Assembly: GCA_030686115.1 (NCBI GenBank)
Contig: CP131612.1
Location: 2,976,001 to 3,040,000 of the forward strand
DNA length: 64,000 nucleotides
DNA from: Psychrobacter cibarius
GTDB taxonomy: Bacteria > Pseudomonadota > Gammaproteobacteria > Pseudomonadales > Moraxellaceae
Direction of reading: 5' to 3'
Shown piece by piece: positions 41,016 to 52,158 of this stretch. A model generated the notes under the pieces. It was given only the letters and a program-made list of their open reading frames with translations, had not been told where the DNA came from and did not search any database. The first letter of the stretch is position 1. The number at the start of each line of letters is the position of its first letter. A program made the position numbers and the translations under genes.

Positions 41016-41504
41016 CTAACCAATAAAGATGCCAACGAACCAATTGAAAAAGTTATCTAATAACCAAACCAGAAAACCAACAATGGCAATCATGACAATG
41101 ACCTGCCAGGTATATTGAAACGTTTCATCCTTACCTGGCCATGTCACTCGGCGCAATTCAACAGCAGCGTCTTTCAATAATATTTTAAAAGCGCGGCCTT
41201 GATGCGTTAATGCCAAGCATACTAAGGCGAATACAATAAGGGCAACGATAATACCAATACGTACCCAGACATCATTGGCAGGTTGCCAATAGCCAGGTAA
41301 GTACTGATTAACTAACGTCGCCCCGATTAATACTGCTGCGGCAAGTAGCCACAATATCACATCTTTTATTGAGCCTGTTTTAGCCACTTCAACAGCAGTT
41401 GTTTGATTGCCCGCTGAGATGTGCTTACCTTTAGACAGCATTCCACCAGCACCCGCCTTGGCATCAGATAACTTAGTCTCGAGGTTATCTTGATCATTGC
41501 TCAT
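41016..41504 (-). CDS. secE: Preprotein translocase subunit SecE
   Basis: A 162-residue SecE with three membrane helices (about residues 50-65, 80-98 and 135-155), as in E. coli. The conserved cytoplasmic stretch is ELRRVTWPGKDETFQYTWQV. The hydrophilic N-terminus (about 45 residues with DNLETKLSDAKAGAGG) makes it longer than the E. coli protein. It clamps SecY in the Sec translocon. It is the first protein gene after tRNA-Trp, followed by nusG. Confidence 0.96.
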   Translation of the reverse strand: MSNDQDNLETKLSDAKAGAGGMLSKGKHISAGNQTTAVEVAKTGSIKDVILWLLAAAVLIGATLVNQYLPGYWQPANDVWVRIGIIVALIVFALVCLALTHQGRAFKILLKDAAVELRRVTWPGKDETFQYTWQVIVMIAIVGFLVWLLDNFFNWFVGIFIG

Positions 41505-41555
41505 AAAGAACTCGCTTCGGAGATGGTGAGGTATAACAAAGATGTGATAAGAAGA

Positions 41556-41631
41556 TGGCAGGCGATGTAGGACTCGAACCTACAACCCTCGGTTTTGGAG
41601 ACCGATGCTCTACCAATTGAGCCAATCGCCT
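41556..41631 (-). tRNA. trpT: tRNA-Trp (CCA anticodon)
   Basis: A 76-nt cloverleaf read on the minus strand. The acceptor AGGCGAT pairs with ATCGCCT, followed by G and encoded CCA. The D arm is GCTCAATTGGTAGAGC. The anticodon loop is CTCCAAA (anticodon CCA) closed by TCGGT/ACCGA, and the T arm is GTAGGTTCGAGTCCTAC. It lies 51 bases upstream of secE and probably shares its transcript. Confidence 0.98.
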
Positions 41632-41649
41632 ATGGGTGTAAAGGACAGC

Positions 41650-41677
41650 ATTATACAATATTTGATATAAAATGCAA
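41650..41677 (-). promoter_or_regulatory. Sigma-70 promoter of tRNA-Trp-secE-nusG
   Basis: On the minus strand TTGCAT (41672-41677) and TATAAT (41650-41655) are separated by 16 bases. The -10 ends about 18 bases before the tRNA. The perfect -10 and position make this a credible strong promoter. Confidence 0.8.
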
Positions 41678-41938
41678 GCCTTTAGCGGTAAAATTATTAT
41701 TTTTACCTAGTTTTGCTCTTATTTGAATGTGCTATTGAATCATCATTACTTTAACAAAATGAAGATGCAAGCGACTAATAAGAAGCAGCGTTAATATAGC
41801 AAGCTCCGCTAAGAATTACAATAGATGGGAAAGTAAATTATAAACGTTATAGGTATAACTGGCTAATCATGTTGCTAAGACAACGAAAGGTTTGATCATA
41901 CTACTGAAGAATAACCATATTTCCTGATCATTTGATCT

Positions 41939-41973
41939 AAAAAAAGCCACCCTTAAACAAGGATGGCTTTTTA
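41939..41973 (-). terminator. Intrinsic terminator after tuf
   Basis: AAAAAGCCACCCTT pairs with AAGGATGGCTTTTT (one non-Watson-Crick position) around a short loop, with a T-run on the minus strand. It closes the rpsL-rpsG-fusA-tuf unit. Confidence 0.9.
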
Positions 41974-42009
41974 TGACTAACTTACAAGCTCATTACTGAG
42001 ACGGATAGA

Positions 42010-43200
<1,191 letters not shown>

Positions 43201-43315
43201 GGGTATTTCCTCTTTTTTTGGGGTCAAATGCTAAGCTCGTATAAATACGATAACAAAGACGATCTTGACCACATTAAGATAATTGTTAAAAGGGTACACA
43301 TACTAATGTGCAGAT

Positions 43316-43343
43316 ATTATAAGAAAATCACCGCCAATAACAA
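43316..43343 (-). promoter_or_regulatory. Promoter upstream of tuf
   Basis: TTGTTA (43338-43343) and TATAAT (43316-43321) on the minus strand with a 16-base spacer, in the 224-base fusA-tuf gap. It would allow EF-Tu to be made above the level of the upstream str genes. A small CACAT/ATGTG hairpin follows in the leader. Confidence 0.65.
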
Positions 43344-43424
43344 GTCTTTTAACCAATTATTGGCGTATTCTTCTATGACAACATAGAGATAATAGCTACA
43401 TTGTCATATTTAATAGACGATTAC

Positions 43425-45551
43425 TTACTCGTCATCATCTTTATTGTTGAATTTAGAGATGATGTCAGCAGCAACTGATTTTGGAATCTCAGCGTACTTT
43501 TGGAATTCCATTGAATAAGTAGCACGGCCTTGTGACATTGAGCGCATTTGTGTGGCATAACCAAACATTTCTGCTAATGGCACTTCAGCACGGATCTGCT
43601 TAGTACCGCCAGGTAGGTCTTCCATACCCTGTACCAAACCACGACGACGGTTAAGATCGCCCATGATATCGCCCATATAATCTTCAGGCGTTTCAACTTC
43701 AACTTTCATGATTGGCTCAAGTAGCGCTGGATCTGCTGCCATGAAGCCTTTTCTGAATGCCATAGAACCAGCCATCTTAAATGATAGCTCATCCGAGTCG
43801 ACGTCATGGTAAGAACCGTCATACAAGGTCGCTTTTACGCCAACCACTGGATAACCAGCAAGTACGCCATTTTTCATGCGTTCTCGGATACCTTTATCAA
43901 CAGCACCATGGAATTCTTTCGGTACAGTACCACCAACAACTTCTTCAGCGAATTCATATTCAGTATCGCCCGCTGGATCAAGTGGCTCAAGACGTAACCA
44001 AACGTGACCGAATTTACCACGACCACCAGTCTGACGTACGAATTTGCCTTCTTGCTCAACCGTGTTACGAATCGTTTCACGATAAGCAACCTGCGGCGCA
44101 CCGATGTTCGCTTCAACGTTAAACTCACGCTTCATACGATCAACAAGAATCTCTAGATGCAGCTCACCCATACCACTGATGATTGTCTGGCCAGACTCTT
44201 CGTCAGTATGTACACGGAACGATGGATCTTCTTTCGCCAAACGACCTAAAGCAATTGACATTCTTTCTTGGTCAGCTTTGGTCTTAGGTTCAACCGCTAG
44301 GCTAATAACTGGATCTGGAAATTCCATGCGCTCAAGCGTGATAACATTTTGCTCATCACATAGCGTATCACCAGTCGTTACGTCTTTCATGCCGACCAAT
44401 GCAGCGATATCACCAGTACGGATTTCTTGCAACTCTTCTTGAGAGTTAGCCATCATCTGTACGATACGACCAACGCGCTCACGCTTCATTTTAACTGGAT
44501 TATAAACACTGCTGCCTTGCGTCAAAACACCTGAATAAACACGAACGAAGGTTAAGTTACCAACGAATTTGTCATTCATGATTTTAAATGCTAAAGCTGA
44601 GAATGGCGCTTCATCTGACGCTTCACGAGTGCCTTCAGTTTCATCTTTGTCATCAAGGATACCTTTAATAGCAGGTACATCCATTGGTGCTGGAAGATAC
44701 TGAATAACCGCATCCAACATCTTTTGTACACCTTTGTTTTTAAAGGCAGTACCACAAAGTAATGGAATAATTTGGTTATCAATAGTCAATTGACGAATAG
44801 CAACGTTGATCTGCTCTACAGACAACTCGCCATTTTCTAAATACTCATTCATCAATTCTTCTGTTGCTTCAGCCGCATTTTCTACAAGAATCTCACGATA
44901 CTCTTCTGCTTTTTCTTGCAATTCAGCTGGGATTTCGCGCTCTTCAAACTCCATACCTTGAGATGCTTCATCCCAATAAAGAGCTTTCATTGTAACTAGA
45001 TCGATAACGCCTTCGAAGTCATCTTCTTTACCAATTGGAATAACCAATGGCACAGGATTACCACCTAGACGAGTTTTGATCTGCTCAATGACACGATAGA
45101 AATCAGCGCCAACGCGATCCATTTTGTTTACAAATGCAAGACGTGGAACTTTATATTTATTTGCCTGACGCCATACGGTCTCAGACTGTGGCTGAACGCC
45201 GCCTACTGCACAATAAACCATGCAAGCGCCATCAAGTACACGCATAGAACGTTCAACTTCGATCGTGAAGTCAACGTGACCTGGGGTGTCAATGATGTTG
45301 ATACGATGTTCGTCAAACTGTTTTGCCATACCTGACCAAAAACAAGTCGTCGCCGCTGAGGTAATAGTAATACCGCGCTCTTGTTCTTGCTCCATCCAGT
45401 CCATAGTGGCTGCGCCATCATGTACTTCACCAAGTTTGTGACTAACACCGGTATAAAATAAAACACGCTCAGTAGTGGTTGTCTTACCAGCATCGATGTG
45501 CGCTGAGATACCAATGTTGCGATAGCGTTTTAGGGGAGTTTTACGAGCCAT
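43425..45551 (-). CDS. fusA: Elongation factor G
   Basis: A 708-residue translocase GTPase. G motifs are [11 protein letters not shown] (near residue 17), DTPGHVDF and [10 protein letters not shown]. The domain IV stretch [18 protein letters not shown] and the C-terminal domain V ([19 protein letters not shown]) are intact. AGGAAAA precedes the ATG. It lies between rpsG, across a structured 345-base spacer, and tuf. Confidence 0.98.
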   Translation of the reverse strand: MARKTPLKRYRNIGISAHIDAGKTTTTERVLFYTGVSHKLGEVHDGAATMDWMEQEQERGITITSAATTCFWSGMAKQFDEHRINIIDTPGHVDFTIEVERSMRVLDGACMVYCAVGGVQPQSETVWRQANKYKVPRLAFVNKMDRVGADFYRVIEQIKTRLGGNPVPLVIPIGKEDDFEGVIDLVTMKALYWDEASQGMEFEEREIPAELQEKAEEYREILVENAAEATEELMNEYLENGELSVEQINVAIRQLTIDNQIIPLLCGTAFKNKGVQKMLDAVIQYLPAPMDVPAIKGILDDKDETEGTREASDEAPFSALAFKIMNDKFVGNLTFVRVYSGVLTQGSSVYNPVKMKRERVGRIVQMMANSQEELQEIRTGDIAALVGMKDVTTGDTLCDEQNVITLERMEFPDPVISLAVEPKTKADQERMSIALGRLAKEDPSFRVHTDEESGQTIISGMGELHLEILVDRMKREFNVEANIGAPQVAYRETIRNTVEQEGKFVRQTGGRGKFGHVWLRLEPLDPAGDTEYEFAEEVVGGTVPKEFHGAVDKGIRERMKNGVLAGYPVVGVKATLYDGSYHDVDSDELSFKMAGSMAFRKGFMAADPALLEPIMKVEVETPEDYMGDIMGDLNRRRGLVQGMEDLPGGTKQIRAEVPLAEMFGYATQMRSMSQGRATYSMEFQKYAEIPKSVAADIISKFNNKDDDE

Positions 45552-45896
45552 AGTGTTTTCCTAGGAAAAGTCGTGTATATAATAATGTATTGTGTCTCTA
45601 CCTCATACTCTATGACAAAGCGGTCAGCTTCATATTACTTACTGATTATTGAGCCTAATACGGACAAAAAAAGAGCAAATACTAAGAATAGTGCGGCATC
45701 AGATTTGGGATGCTCTCTTGTGACAAGCATACTTAATTAAGAGAGACATCTTGATAGATGTCCGCCATCTCGTTGTTGATAGTCAAAAACTAGTTACAAC
45801 AAGATAAACGATGGCGGCAATCAATAGAATAAATAACAATGTTAGATTAGCTGACTTCAGCCAGCTAATCTAAAGCTACTACTAATAAACAGTAGC
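45552..45896. other. Structured rpsG-fusA spacer
   Basis: About 345 bases with four inverted repeats on the transcript. Two tandem hairpins lie right after rpsG: 45873-45898 overlaps the stop codon, and 45842-45873 has a perfect 12-bp TTAGATTAGCTG/CAGCTAATCTAA stem. Then come an 8-bp CCGCCATC/GATGGCGG pairing spanning 45762-45817 and an ACATCT/AGATGT hairpin at 45746-45761. None has a proper T-run, so this looks like mRNA structure rather than termination. Confidence 0.7.
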
Positions 45897-46370
45897 TTAG
45901 AAGCGGTAATGAGAGAACGCTTTGTTAGCATCTGCCATGCGGTGAACTTCGTCACGCTTTTTCATAGCAGCGCCTTTGCCATCAGCAGCATCATTCAATT
46001 CGCCAGCCAAACGCAAAGCCATTGATTTTTCAGAACGCTTAGCAGCAGCTTCAGCTAACCAACGCATAGCCAAGGCAGTACGACGGGAGGGGCGTACTTC
46101 CATTGGTACTTGGTAGGTTGCACCACCAACGCGGCGAGCTTTCACTTCTACCATTGGGCGTACATTTTCTAAAACTTCTTCGAAGAAAGATACTGGATCT
46201 TCGATTTTACGTTTTTCGCTTACTGTTTCAAGTGCACCATAAACGATACGCTCAGCAGTAGATTTTTTACCATGACTCATTACATGGTTGATGAATTTTG
46301 CAACAGTTTGGCTACCAAACTTAGGATCCGGTAGGATCTCACGGGTAGCAACGACGCGACGTCTTGGCAT
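45897..46370 (-). CDS. rpsG: 30S ribosomal protein S7
   Basis: A 157-residue protein that nucleates the 30S head. It begins [19 protein letters not shown] and includes [21 protein letters not shown]. The start at 46370 has AAGGAT upstream; the frame extends 17 codons further but without homology. In E. coli S7 represses translation through the rpsL-rpsG spacer; the 206-base spacer here could hold such a site, but I did not identify one. Confidence 0.98.
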   Translation of the reverse strand: MPRRRVVATREILPDPKFGSQTVAKFINHVMSHGKKSTAERIVYGALETVSEKRKIEDPVSFFEEVLENVRPMVEVKARRVGGATYQVPMEVRPSRRTALAMRWLAEAAAKRSEKSMALRLAGELNDAADGKGAAMKKRDEVHRMADANKAFSHYRF

Positions 46371-46576
46371 AATAATAATCCTTTTCTTCAGGAGTGTCTG
46401 ACATTCACAATCTCGCACCAATTAATATTGGATGGCGTTATATCGAGTTGTCAGTCAGCCTTACTGCACGGCGGTATGTTTTAACAGTGAATTACTAATT
46501 TAATAATGCTGTCAACACCAGACCCATGCACAGTTAATGTTTGGTATAAAAAAGCTTAGCTAATAACGATTAGTTA

Positions 46577-46951
46577 TTAAACTTTAGGCTTCTTAGCACC
46601 ATATTTAGAGCGACCTTGCTTACGGTCTTTTACGCCTGCGCAATCCAATGCACCACGAACGGTGTGATAACGTACACCTGGTAGATCTTTTACACGACCA
46701 CCACGGATAAGAACAACACTGTGCTCTTGTAGGTTATGACCTTCGCCGCCGATGTAGCTTGATACTTCATAACCTGAAGTCAAACGTACACGACATACTT
46801 TACGCATGGCTGAGTTAGGTTTTTTAGGGGTAGTAGTATATACGCGAGTACATACACCACGACGTTGTGGGCACGCTTCCAACGCAGGAACTTTTGACTT
46901 TTCCTTGATGGTTTTGCGACCTTTACGAATCAATTGGTTAGTTGTTGCCAT
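46577..46951 (-). CDS. rpsL: 30S ribosomal protein S12
   Basis: A 124-residue decoding-centre protein. Both streptomycin-relevant lysines are wild type ([12 protein letters not shown] and [13 protein letters not shown]). It is the first gene of the str operon. AGAAGGA lies just before the ATG. A strong promoter and a terminator-like leader hairpin lie upstream. Confidence 0.98.
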   Translation of the reverse strand: MATTNQLIRKGRKTIKEKSKVPALEACPQRRGVCTRVYTTTPKKPNSAMRKVCRVRLTSGYEVSSYIGGEGHNLQEHSVVLIRGGRVKDLPGVRYHTVRGALDCAGVKDRKQGRSKYGAKKPKV

Positions 46952-46981
46952 GAGGCATCCTTCTCCCGTTTGGTATAAAAC

Positions 46982-47044
46982 AAAAAAATGGGGAAACGCA
47001 CCATCTATCTGACTTTAACGACAGATTTTGGTACACCCATTTTT
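46982..47044 (-). promoter_or_regulatory. Terminator-like hairpin in the rpsL leader, possible attenuator
   Basis: On the minus strand AAAAATGGG pairs with CCCATTTTT. Inside it ACCA pairs with TGGT and ATCTG with CAGAT, and the 3' arm runs into seven T residues. The structure begins within a few bases of the predicted transcript start and ends about 30 bases before the rpsL ATG. Polymerase would have to pass it to transcribe the str operon. Confidence 0.55.
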
Positions 47045-47054
47045 AGGACAGTGT

Positions 47055-47083
47055 ATTATAAAGAGTTGTTACTGCTATTTCAA
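47055..47083 (-). promoter_or_regulatory. Sigma-70 promoter of the str operon
   Basis: TTGAAA (47078-47083) and TATAAT (47055-47060) on the minus strand with an optimal 17-base spacer, giving a leader of about 97 bases before rpsL. This is among the best promoter matches in the window. Confidence 0.85.
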
Positions 47084-47463
47084 CCACTTATGCGTGATTG
47101 CACTTTACAACATTTGATAGATATGCATTCACCCTACTACTATAACACTTTATCTATTTTTAGTTAAAAATCAGCTAAAAAGTAGATTGTCATACAGTAT
47201 ATCGAAAGTAGCGTCACGAACGATTTAAATAAGATGTTTGACTATAAATAAATAGCAATTTATAAGTACTAAATGGCGATATTATCTTGTTTTTCAAGAG
47301 AAAGAAGACACTATCGCCAAAATTGGTAGTAGATATCCAGCCCATAATCCTTCTATGATGCAAGCTGGCTGAAGAAAGAAAACAGGTAAGTCTGATTATT
47401 TAGGCGCTCTTATTTGCTTTTCTTGTTAGCCGTCTTGTTTGATTTGCTGTCAGAGGATTTGTT

Positions 47464-48594
47464 CTAACTGCCTTGCTTGTCATTGTCGTCTTTCTGCGTT
47501 TTTTTTACGACCTTTTCATCAGTTTCTTGATGGTTGTTTTTTTCTTCAGCAGTATCTTTCTTGCTATCGGTATCCTTGCTTGACTCTTTCTCAGCATCTT
47601 GCTGCTTGTCATTGTCAGCTGTTTTGTTTACCTTAGCTTCATTACCGCTATCATCAGTGATTGCGCGATTGGCAAGTTTGGCTTCTGGGGCAAAAGTCGC
47701 TTGAGCCACGCCAATCACTTCATCAATGAGCTGGCTGTTGTAGCGCATACCAACGATAACAGCGGTAACTGGTAAGAATTTGCGTATCCATGTTAAATTG
47801 ATTTTATCCAAGTCAATACCGACCTGACTGGCAATACTGTCAACTTGTTCTGCATAAAAGTTGACATTTTTATCCTTTAGACCTAGGTTTTTTAGCTCAT
47901 TGTGTAGACCACTGCTTTGGGCATTATCCAATAAACCTTTACCAATGCCAATACCTGCTAGCAATGCTTGTTTTTCTTGCATCTTGCTCAGATCAGCATT
48001 TGCTAGCAGCTCGTATGCCATTTTGACACCTTGCTTACCTGTGAGGGGTTTATTGTAGACAGCACCCAACTGATAGACGGTACGTAATGATACCAATAAA
48101 AGCCATAGCGTATCAGCCAGCAAACCAGGAAGCCCAGCCAAACCTGTTAAGCCCCCTATCGTTGCCAATGCACGGTTTTGATTGGCGATATCAGTGGCTA
48201 ATGCATAGCGCTCTTCATCATCCAAGCTTGCGATATTGGCGAAACGATGCTCATTAGGTAAATCAATCTGACTCCAATTAGAGGCAAGGTTTGCCACTTG
48301 TGCAAAAGCGCCATCGACCGTCGACTGAAAAAAACTGTTTGGCACTACTTTTTTGGCATATTTACCATAGGTGGCAAAACGTGGCCCTAACAATTGCTGA
48401 GTGGCTCTTAACGTTTGCTCACGGAACAAATCCTGCTGATAGTCTTCATCGCCTAAGTTGACTGCTTTGTATTGACGCGGTTTGCCCGTCTTAGCATTCA
48501 TGCTATCAATCATAGCGCCCACGCGCTCTAGATTATTGCGAGTAAAAGAGCCAACGGTAGTGATACCTTTAGAGAGAGTGCTACGCTTCGCCAT
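47464..48594 (-). CDS. EcsC-family protein with charged C-terminal tail
   Basis: A 376-residue protein. The central part (residues about 140-290) matches the EcsC family: a hydrophobic GLTGLAGLPGLLADTLWLLL, then VSLRTVYQLGAVYNKPLTGKQG, and later LPVTAVIVGMRYNSQLIDEV. EcsC proteins are membrane-associated with no settled function. From about residue 315 the tail is low-complexity Lys/Asp/Glu/Asn and ends in a TAG stop. After that TAG the same frame continues for 17 codons of the same composition (NKSSDSKSNKTANKKSK) to a TAA at 47410-47412, suggesting a recent nonsense change. AAGGAC precedes the ATG. It is monocistronic. Confidence 0.82.
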   Translation of the reverse strand: MAKRSTLSKGITTVGSFTRNNLERVGAMIDSMNAKTGKPRQYKAVNLGDEDYQQDLFREQTLRATQQLLGPRFATYGKYAKKVVPNSFFQSTVDGAFAQVANLASNWSQIDLPNEHRFANIASLDDEERYALATDIANQNRALATIGGLTGLAGLPGLLADTLWLLLVSLRTVYQLGAVYNKPLTGKQGVKMAYELLANADLSKMQEKQALLAGIGIGKGLLDNAQSSGLHNELKNLGLKDKNVNFYAEQVDSIASQVGIDLDKINLTWIRKFLPVTAVIVGMRYNSQLIDEVIGVAQATFAPEAKLANRAITDDSGNEAKVNKTADNDKQQDAEKESSKDTDSKKDTAEEKNNHQETDEKVVKKTQKDDNDKQGS

Positions 48595-49090
48595 CGTGAT
48601 GTCCTTAATGTGATGAGTAATTTTGTTTTATTGTAAGCGATTTATAATAATAGATGTGCCATTCTAGTCAATCACTATAATCGATGTCAGTGCGAACAAT
48701 GTTATCGCAATCACAAATTTTGTATCCAAAAGTATCACTTGATGTATGATTGATACCATCAGATAAGCTGTCTTCAACCAAATAGTCTTTTTAGATGGCT
48801 TTAGATAGCAAGCGCGATTTTGTCGTTATTTTGCACTTGTACAAAGATTTTGGACGCTCGATACGTTATCATGTGCCATAACTCACAGTACACTTGTACT
48901 TATATTTATAAGTAATCCGTTACTTATAGATAATCAGTGACCAAGCATATAGTTTTACTATGATCATCACAATGATTGTAAAATGAGGCTTTGACGCTCA
49001 ATACACCCTAATATTAAATAATAGAAATACATACTTAAAAACGATTATTAAAAGTGATTGTGAAAAATCGTTACTCATAAGGAATAGAAT
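48595..49090. other. Divergent regulatory region upstream of fabB
   Basis: About 500 bases between divergent genes. Notable elements are AGTACA-CT-TGTACT at 48887-48900, a TTGTACAA site near 48837, and the near-palindrome TACTTATATTTATAAGTA just after the first. No -35/-10 pair could be fixed and no gene is apparent. Confidence 0.55.
48887..48900. promoter_or_regulatory. Two-fold symmetric site upstream of fabB, possible operator
   Basis: AGTACACTTGTACT is a perfect 6-2-6 inverted repeat about 190 bases upstream of fabB. An 18-base near-palindrome (TACTTATATTTATAAGTA) begins a few bases later, and CACTTGTAC recurs about 60 bases before it. The site has the size and symmetry of a TetR-family operator; unsaturated fatty acid genes are often controlled by such repressors (FabR, DesT). 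The regulator is inference. Confidence 0.45.
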
Positions 49091-50326
49091 ATGCGCCGCG
49101 TTGTTATCACTGGAGCAGGGATCGTCTCTTGTATCGGACATGATTTAGCCACGGTTACTGCCGCTCTAAAGCAAGGGCAGTCTGGCATTACATTTAATGA
49201 GGCTTATGCTGAGCATGGGTTTAAATCACACGTTAGCGGCAGTATCGACCAGTCGACGCTTGATACCAGTGGTATCGATCGTAAGTTGAAGCGGTTTTTT
49301 AGTGATGCCAGTCTATACGCTTATGTCAGTGCTTTAAACGCCATTGAGCAGTCTGGTTTGTCGCTTGAAACCATCAATAATAATCCACGCGTGGGCGTGG
49401 TCGCAAGCTCTGGCGGCGCATCGACAGAGAATATTGTCAATGCCATAGATGCCATGCGGGATAAAGGTCTGCGCGGTGTCGGCGCGATGGCTGTGCCAAA
49501 AACGATGGGCAGCTCAGTATCAGCGGCGCTTGCTACCGGTCTAAAAATCCAAGGCATATCATACTCGCTCACCTCTGCTTGTGCCACCTCAACCCATTGC
49601 ATCGGTCATGCGGCTGAACTTATTCAGTTAGGCAAAGCAGATGTGATACTCGCGGGTGGTAGTGAAGCGGAACATTGGACACAGTCTTGTATGTTTGATG
49701 CGATGGGTGCAGTCAGTACGCAGTATAATGAGACACCGCAGCGCGCCTCAAGAGCTTATGATAAAGATCGTGATGGCTTTGTGATTGCTGCTGGTGGTGC
49801 GATGGTAGTGGTTGAAAGTCTAGAGCATGCCCAAGCACGTGGCGCCAACATACTGGCTGAAATCGTCGGTTATGGTGCCAGCTCTGATGGTGCTGAAATG
49901 GTTGCGCCAAGTGGTGAAGGTGCCGTGCGCTGTATGCAGCAAGCACTGGCCGAAGCTGGTTTGCAAACTGTCGACTATATAAACAGCCACGGTACCAGCA
50001 CGCCGTTAGGTGACATCACTGAGCTTAAAGCCATTGCTAAAGCATTTGGCGATGATATCAGTCAAGTACCTGCGATCAGCTCTACTAAATCTATGACAGG
50101 TCATAGCCTTGGTGCCGTTGGTGCGCAAGAGCTGATTTATTGCTTATTGATGCTACAAGAAGGCTTCATTGCGCCCAGTATCAATGTTGATAATTTAGAC
50201 CCTGCGGCTGAAGGCTTTGATATTGTCACCGAAATGCGTGAAGCCAAGCTTGAGACACTAATGAGCAACAGCTTTGGCTTTGGCGGTACTAATGCCACAT
50301 TAATCATTAAAAAGTTTGACGCCTAA
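49091..50326 (+). CDS. fabB: Beta-ketoacyl-ACP synthase I
   Basis: A 411-residue condensing enzyme of fatty acid elongation, needed for unsaturated chains. The catalytic triad is visible: Cys164 in TSACATS, His300 in [11 protein letters not shown] and His338 in [12 protein letters not shown]. The C-terminal [13 protein letters not shown] is typical. The stretch [16 protein letters not shown] and overall length favour FabB over FabF. AAGGAA lies before the ATG. pabB begins 2 bases after the stop, so the two are probably co-transcribed. Confidence 0.95.
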   Translation: MRRVVITGAGIVSCIGHDLATVTAALKQGQSGITFNEAYAEHGFKSHVSGSIDQSTLDTSGIDRKLKRFFSDASLYAYVSALNAIEQSGLSLETINNNPRVGVVASSGGASTENIVNAIDAMRDKGLRGVGAMAVPKTMGSSVSAALATGLKIQGISYSLTSACATSTHCIGHAAELIQLGKADVILAGGSEAEHWTQSCMFDAMGAVSTQYNETPQRASRAYDKDRDGFVIAAGGAMVVVESLEHAQARGANILAEIVGYGASSDGAEMVAPSGEGAVRCMQQALAEAGLQTVDYINSHGTSTPLGDITELKAIAKAFGDDISQVPAISSTKSMTGHSLGAVGAQELIYCLLMLQEGFIAPSINVDNLDPAAEGFDIVTEMREAKLETLMSNSFGFGGTNATLIIKKFDA

Positions 50327-50328
50327 CT

Positions 50329-52035
50329 ATGCTCGCAGCACATCCTCTCAAAATTGAGCAGATAATGTCTGACCCATCGCCAGCTACTAAACCTAGCTGG
50401 CGTTTTGGTGACCTATCGGCTGCAGAACTTATGCCGCTGCTACAGCAGTATTTAATCGCACAAGATACTAAGGCAAACTGGCAATTGGTTTGGCTCAACA
50501 ATGATGGCCGACCGGTGATTGGCTTATTGCCAAAAGTAAGCTGGTCTGTTCAAGATTGTGCTGAAAACACGCCTGATTCGAACGAACAAGCAGTTCTTTA
50601 TCAAGTCACAAAAACCTATCGTGACGCCGTTCACAATGATATCACTGTCACTTATAGGAGTTATAGCGACTGGCAAGATGAATTAATCAGTTATAGTCAA
50701 ACTTATGATACTGATAATGAAAACTCAGAATCAGTAAGCGATTTAAATGAAGAACCAAGTTATCATCATGGTCTGATAGGTTTTATTGGTTATGATATTG
50801 CGGCTCATGAGCTAAGTCCGGCCGCCAAAATTAAGCGAGCAGCACAGCCTTGTGCCGTATTAGGGCATTACGATATTTACCTAGCACCTGATGGAAATCA
50901 TGGCAACATAGGTTGGAAATTAACGATAAAGGCAACTGCTAACGACTCTGAAAACGACTTTAATAATCAGCAAAAAAATAAAATAATCACGGCACTTGTC
51001 TCTTATTTAGATATAGTAGATAAAAAGCTGGCTGATAACTGTCTCAATAAAACGCAACTGACAGCATCACCACTGCCTGCTCCTTTAGTGTTAAAATCAC
51101 GATGGCGCAAACAAGACTATCAACAAGCATTTAATCAAACCCAAAACTATCTACAGCAAGGCGACTGTTATCAAATCAACCTAACCCAAGAATGGCAAGG
51201 TTTTTTTGATCATAATCCTAGTGATAATGGCACCTTGCCGATGCTGATTGATTATTTACCTGCTCTACATCGTAATACCCAAGCACCTTTTACCGGATAC
51301 TTAGCGGTTAATCCCTTTAACCGTGAAATCAAAGATAATACGTCCCAGCATCCGTTTGAATTATTGAGCTGCTCGCCTGAGTTGTTTTTTACATTTACCA
51401 AGGATATCGATACTGGCAAGCACCATATCATCACTAAGCCCATCAAAGGGACCATGCCGCGCAGCACCAATATTCAACAAGACCATGCTTATAAACAGCA
51501 ACTGACTGATAGTGAAAAGGATCGCGCCGAAAATGTGATGATTGTCGATTTATTGCGTAATGACTTGGGTAAATATGCCAAGATAGGTAGCGTAAAAGTG
51601 CCGCAGTTATTCGCGATTGAGAGTTTTAGTAATGTGCACCATATGGTCAGCACCATTACCGCAGAATTACAGACGGACACTCACCCACTCGCCGTTTTGT
51701 TTGGTAGTTTGCCTGCTGGCTCGATTACTGGCACCCCAAAAAAGCGGGCGGTTGAAATTATATCTGAGCTAGAAACTACACCGCGCGGTGCTTATTGCGG
51801 CACATTGGGCTATATGAACTTTGATGGCAGTGGTCAATGGAATGTGCTCATTCGTACGCTGCAAGCTAACACTTCATCACATAATGAGTTGGATAAAAAA
51901 AGACATATCAGCTTATGGGCAGGCGGTGGTATCACTGTCGCCTCTGATTGCGATGCTGAATACCAAGAATGTTTGGATAAAGTCGGTAATCTATTAAGCG
52001 TTTTAACTCAAGAAAATATACACAAACATCCTTAA
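50329..52035 (+). CDS. pabB: Aminodeoxychorismate synthase component I
   Basis: A 568-residue chorismate-utilising enzyme supplying 4-amino-4-deoxychorismate for folate. The motif KPIKGTMPR contains the lysine that distinguishes PabB from anthranilate synthase (which has Ala there). Also present are QQGDCYQINLTQEW, ENVMIVDLLRNDLGKYA, GSITGTPKKRAVEII and the closing AGGGITVASDCDAEYQE. It is about 100 residues longer than the E. coli protein, mainly in the N-terminal domain (acidic linker near residues 125-150). An alternative ATG is at 50365; neither start has a strong ribosome site. The glutaminase partner pabA is not nearby. Confidence 0.92.
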   Translation: MLAAHPLKIEQIMSDPSPATKPSWRFGDLSAAELMPLLQQYLIAQDTKANWQLVWLNNDGRPVIGLLPKVSWSVQDCAENTPDSNEQAVLYQVTKTYRDAVHNDITVTYRSYSDWQDELISYSQTYDTDNENSESVSDLNEEPSYHHGLIGFIGYDIAAHELSPAAKIKRAAQPCAVLGHYDIYLAPDGNHGNIGWKLTIKATANDSENDFNNQQKNKIITALVSYLDIVDKKLADNCLNKTQLTASPLPAPLVLKSRWRKQDYQQAFNQTQNYLQQGDCYQINLTQEWQGFFDHNPSDNGTLPMLIDYLPALHRNTQAPFTGYLAVNPFNREIKDNTSQHPFELLSCSPELFFTFTKDIDTGKHHIITKPIKGTMPRSTNIQQDHAYKQQLTDSEKDRAENVMIVDLLRNDLGKYAKIGSVKVPQLFAIESFSNVHHMVSTITAELQTDTHPLAVLFGSLPAGSITGTPKKRAVEIISELETTPRGAYCGTLGYMNFDGSGQWNVLIRTLQANTSSHNELDKKRHISLWAGGGITVASDCDAEYQECLDKVGNLLSVLTQENIHKHP

Positions 52036-52068
52036 GGTTGTTATAAAAGTACGACCAGATAAATCCAT

Positions 52069-52105
52069 AAAAAAGCCTGCGCAACATGATGTTGGCAGGC
52101 TTTTT
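52069..52105. terminator. Bidirectional terminator between pabB and hisC
   Basis: AAAAAGCCTGC-CAACAT and ATGTTG-GCAGGCTTTTT pair with one bulged G, flanked by A- and T-runs. It serves the two convergent genes. Confidence 0.9.
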
Positions 52106-52158
52106 ATCAATACAAGCATCGTGATTCAATTATCAAGATTTAAATCGCGAACCAGATA

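Larger units (their letters stand above)
41632..42009. other. tuf to tRNA-Trp spacer
   Basis: About 380 bases holding the tuf terminator (41939-41973) and the tRNA-Trp/secE promoter (41650-41677). I see nothing recognisable between them. Confidence 0.6.
46952..47463. other. Region upstream of rpsL
   Basis: About 510 bases holding the rpsL leader hairpin (46982-47044), the rpsL promoter (47055-47083), and about 330 AT-rich bases without a gene. The end nearest the EcsC-family gene (47410-47463) is an in-frame continuation of that gene's charged tail after its stop codon. Confidence 0.65.

Noticed and set aside
46577..46951. Streptomycin-resistance change in rpsL
   Set aside because: Both key lysines are present.
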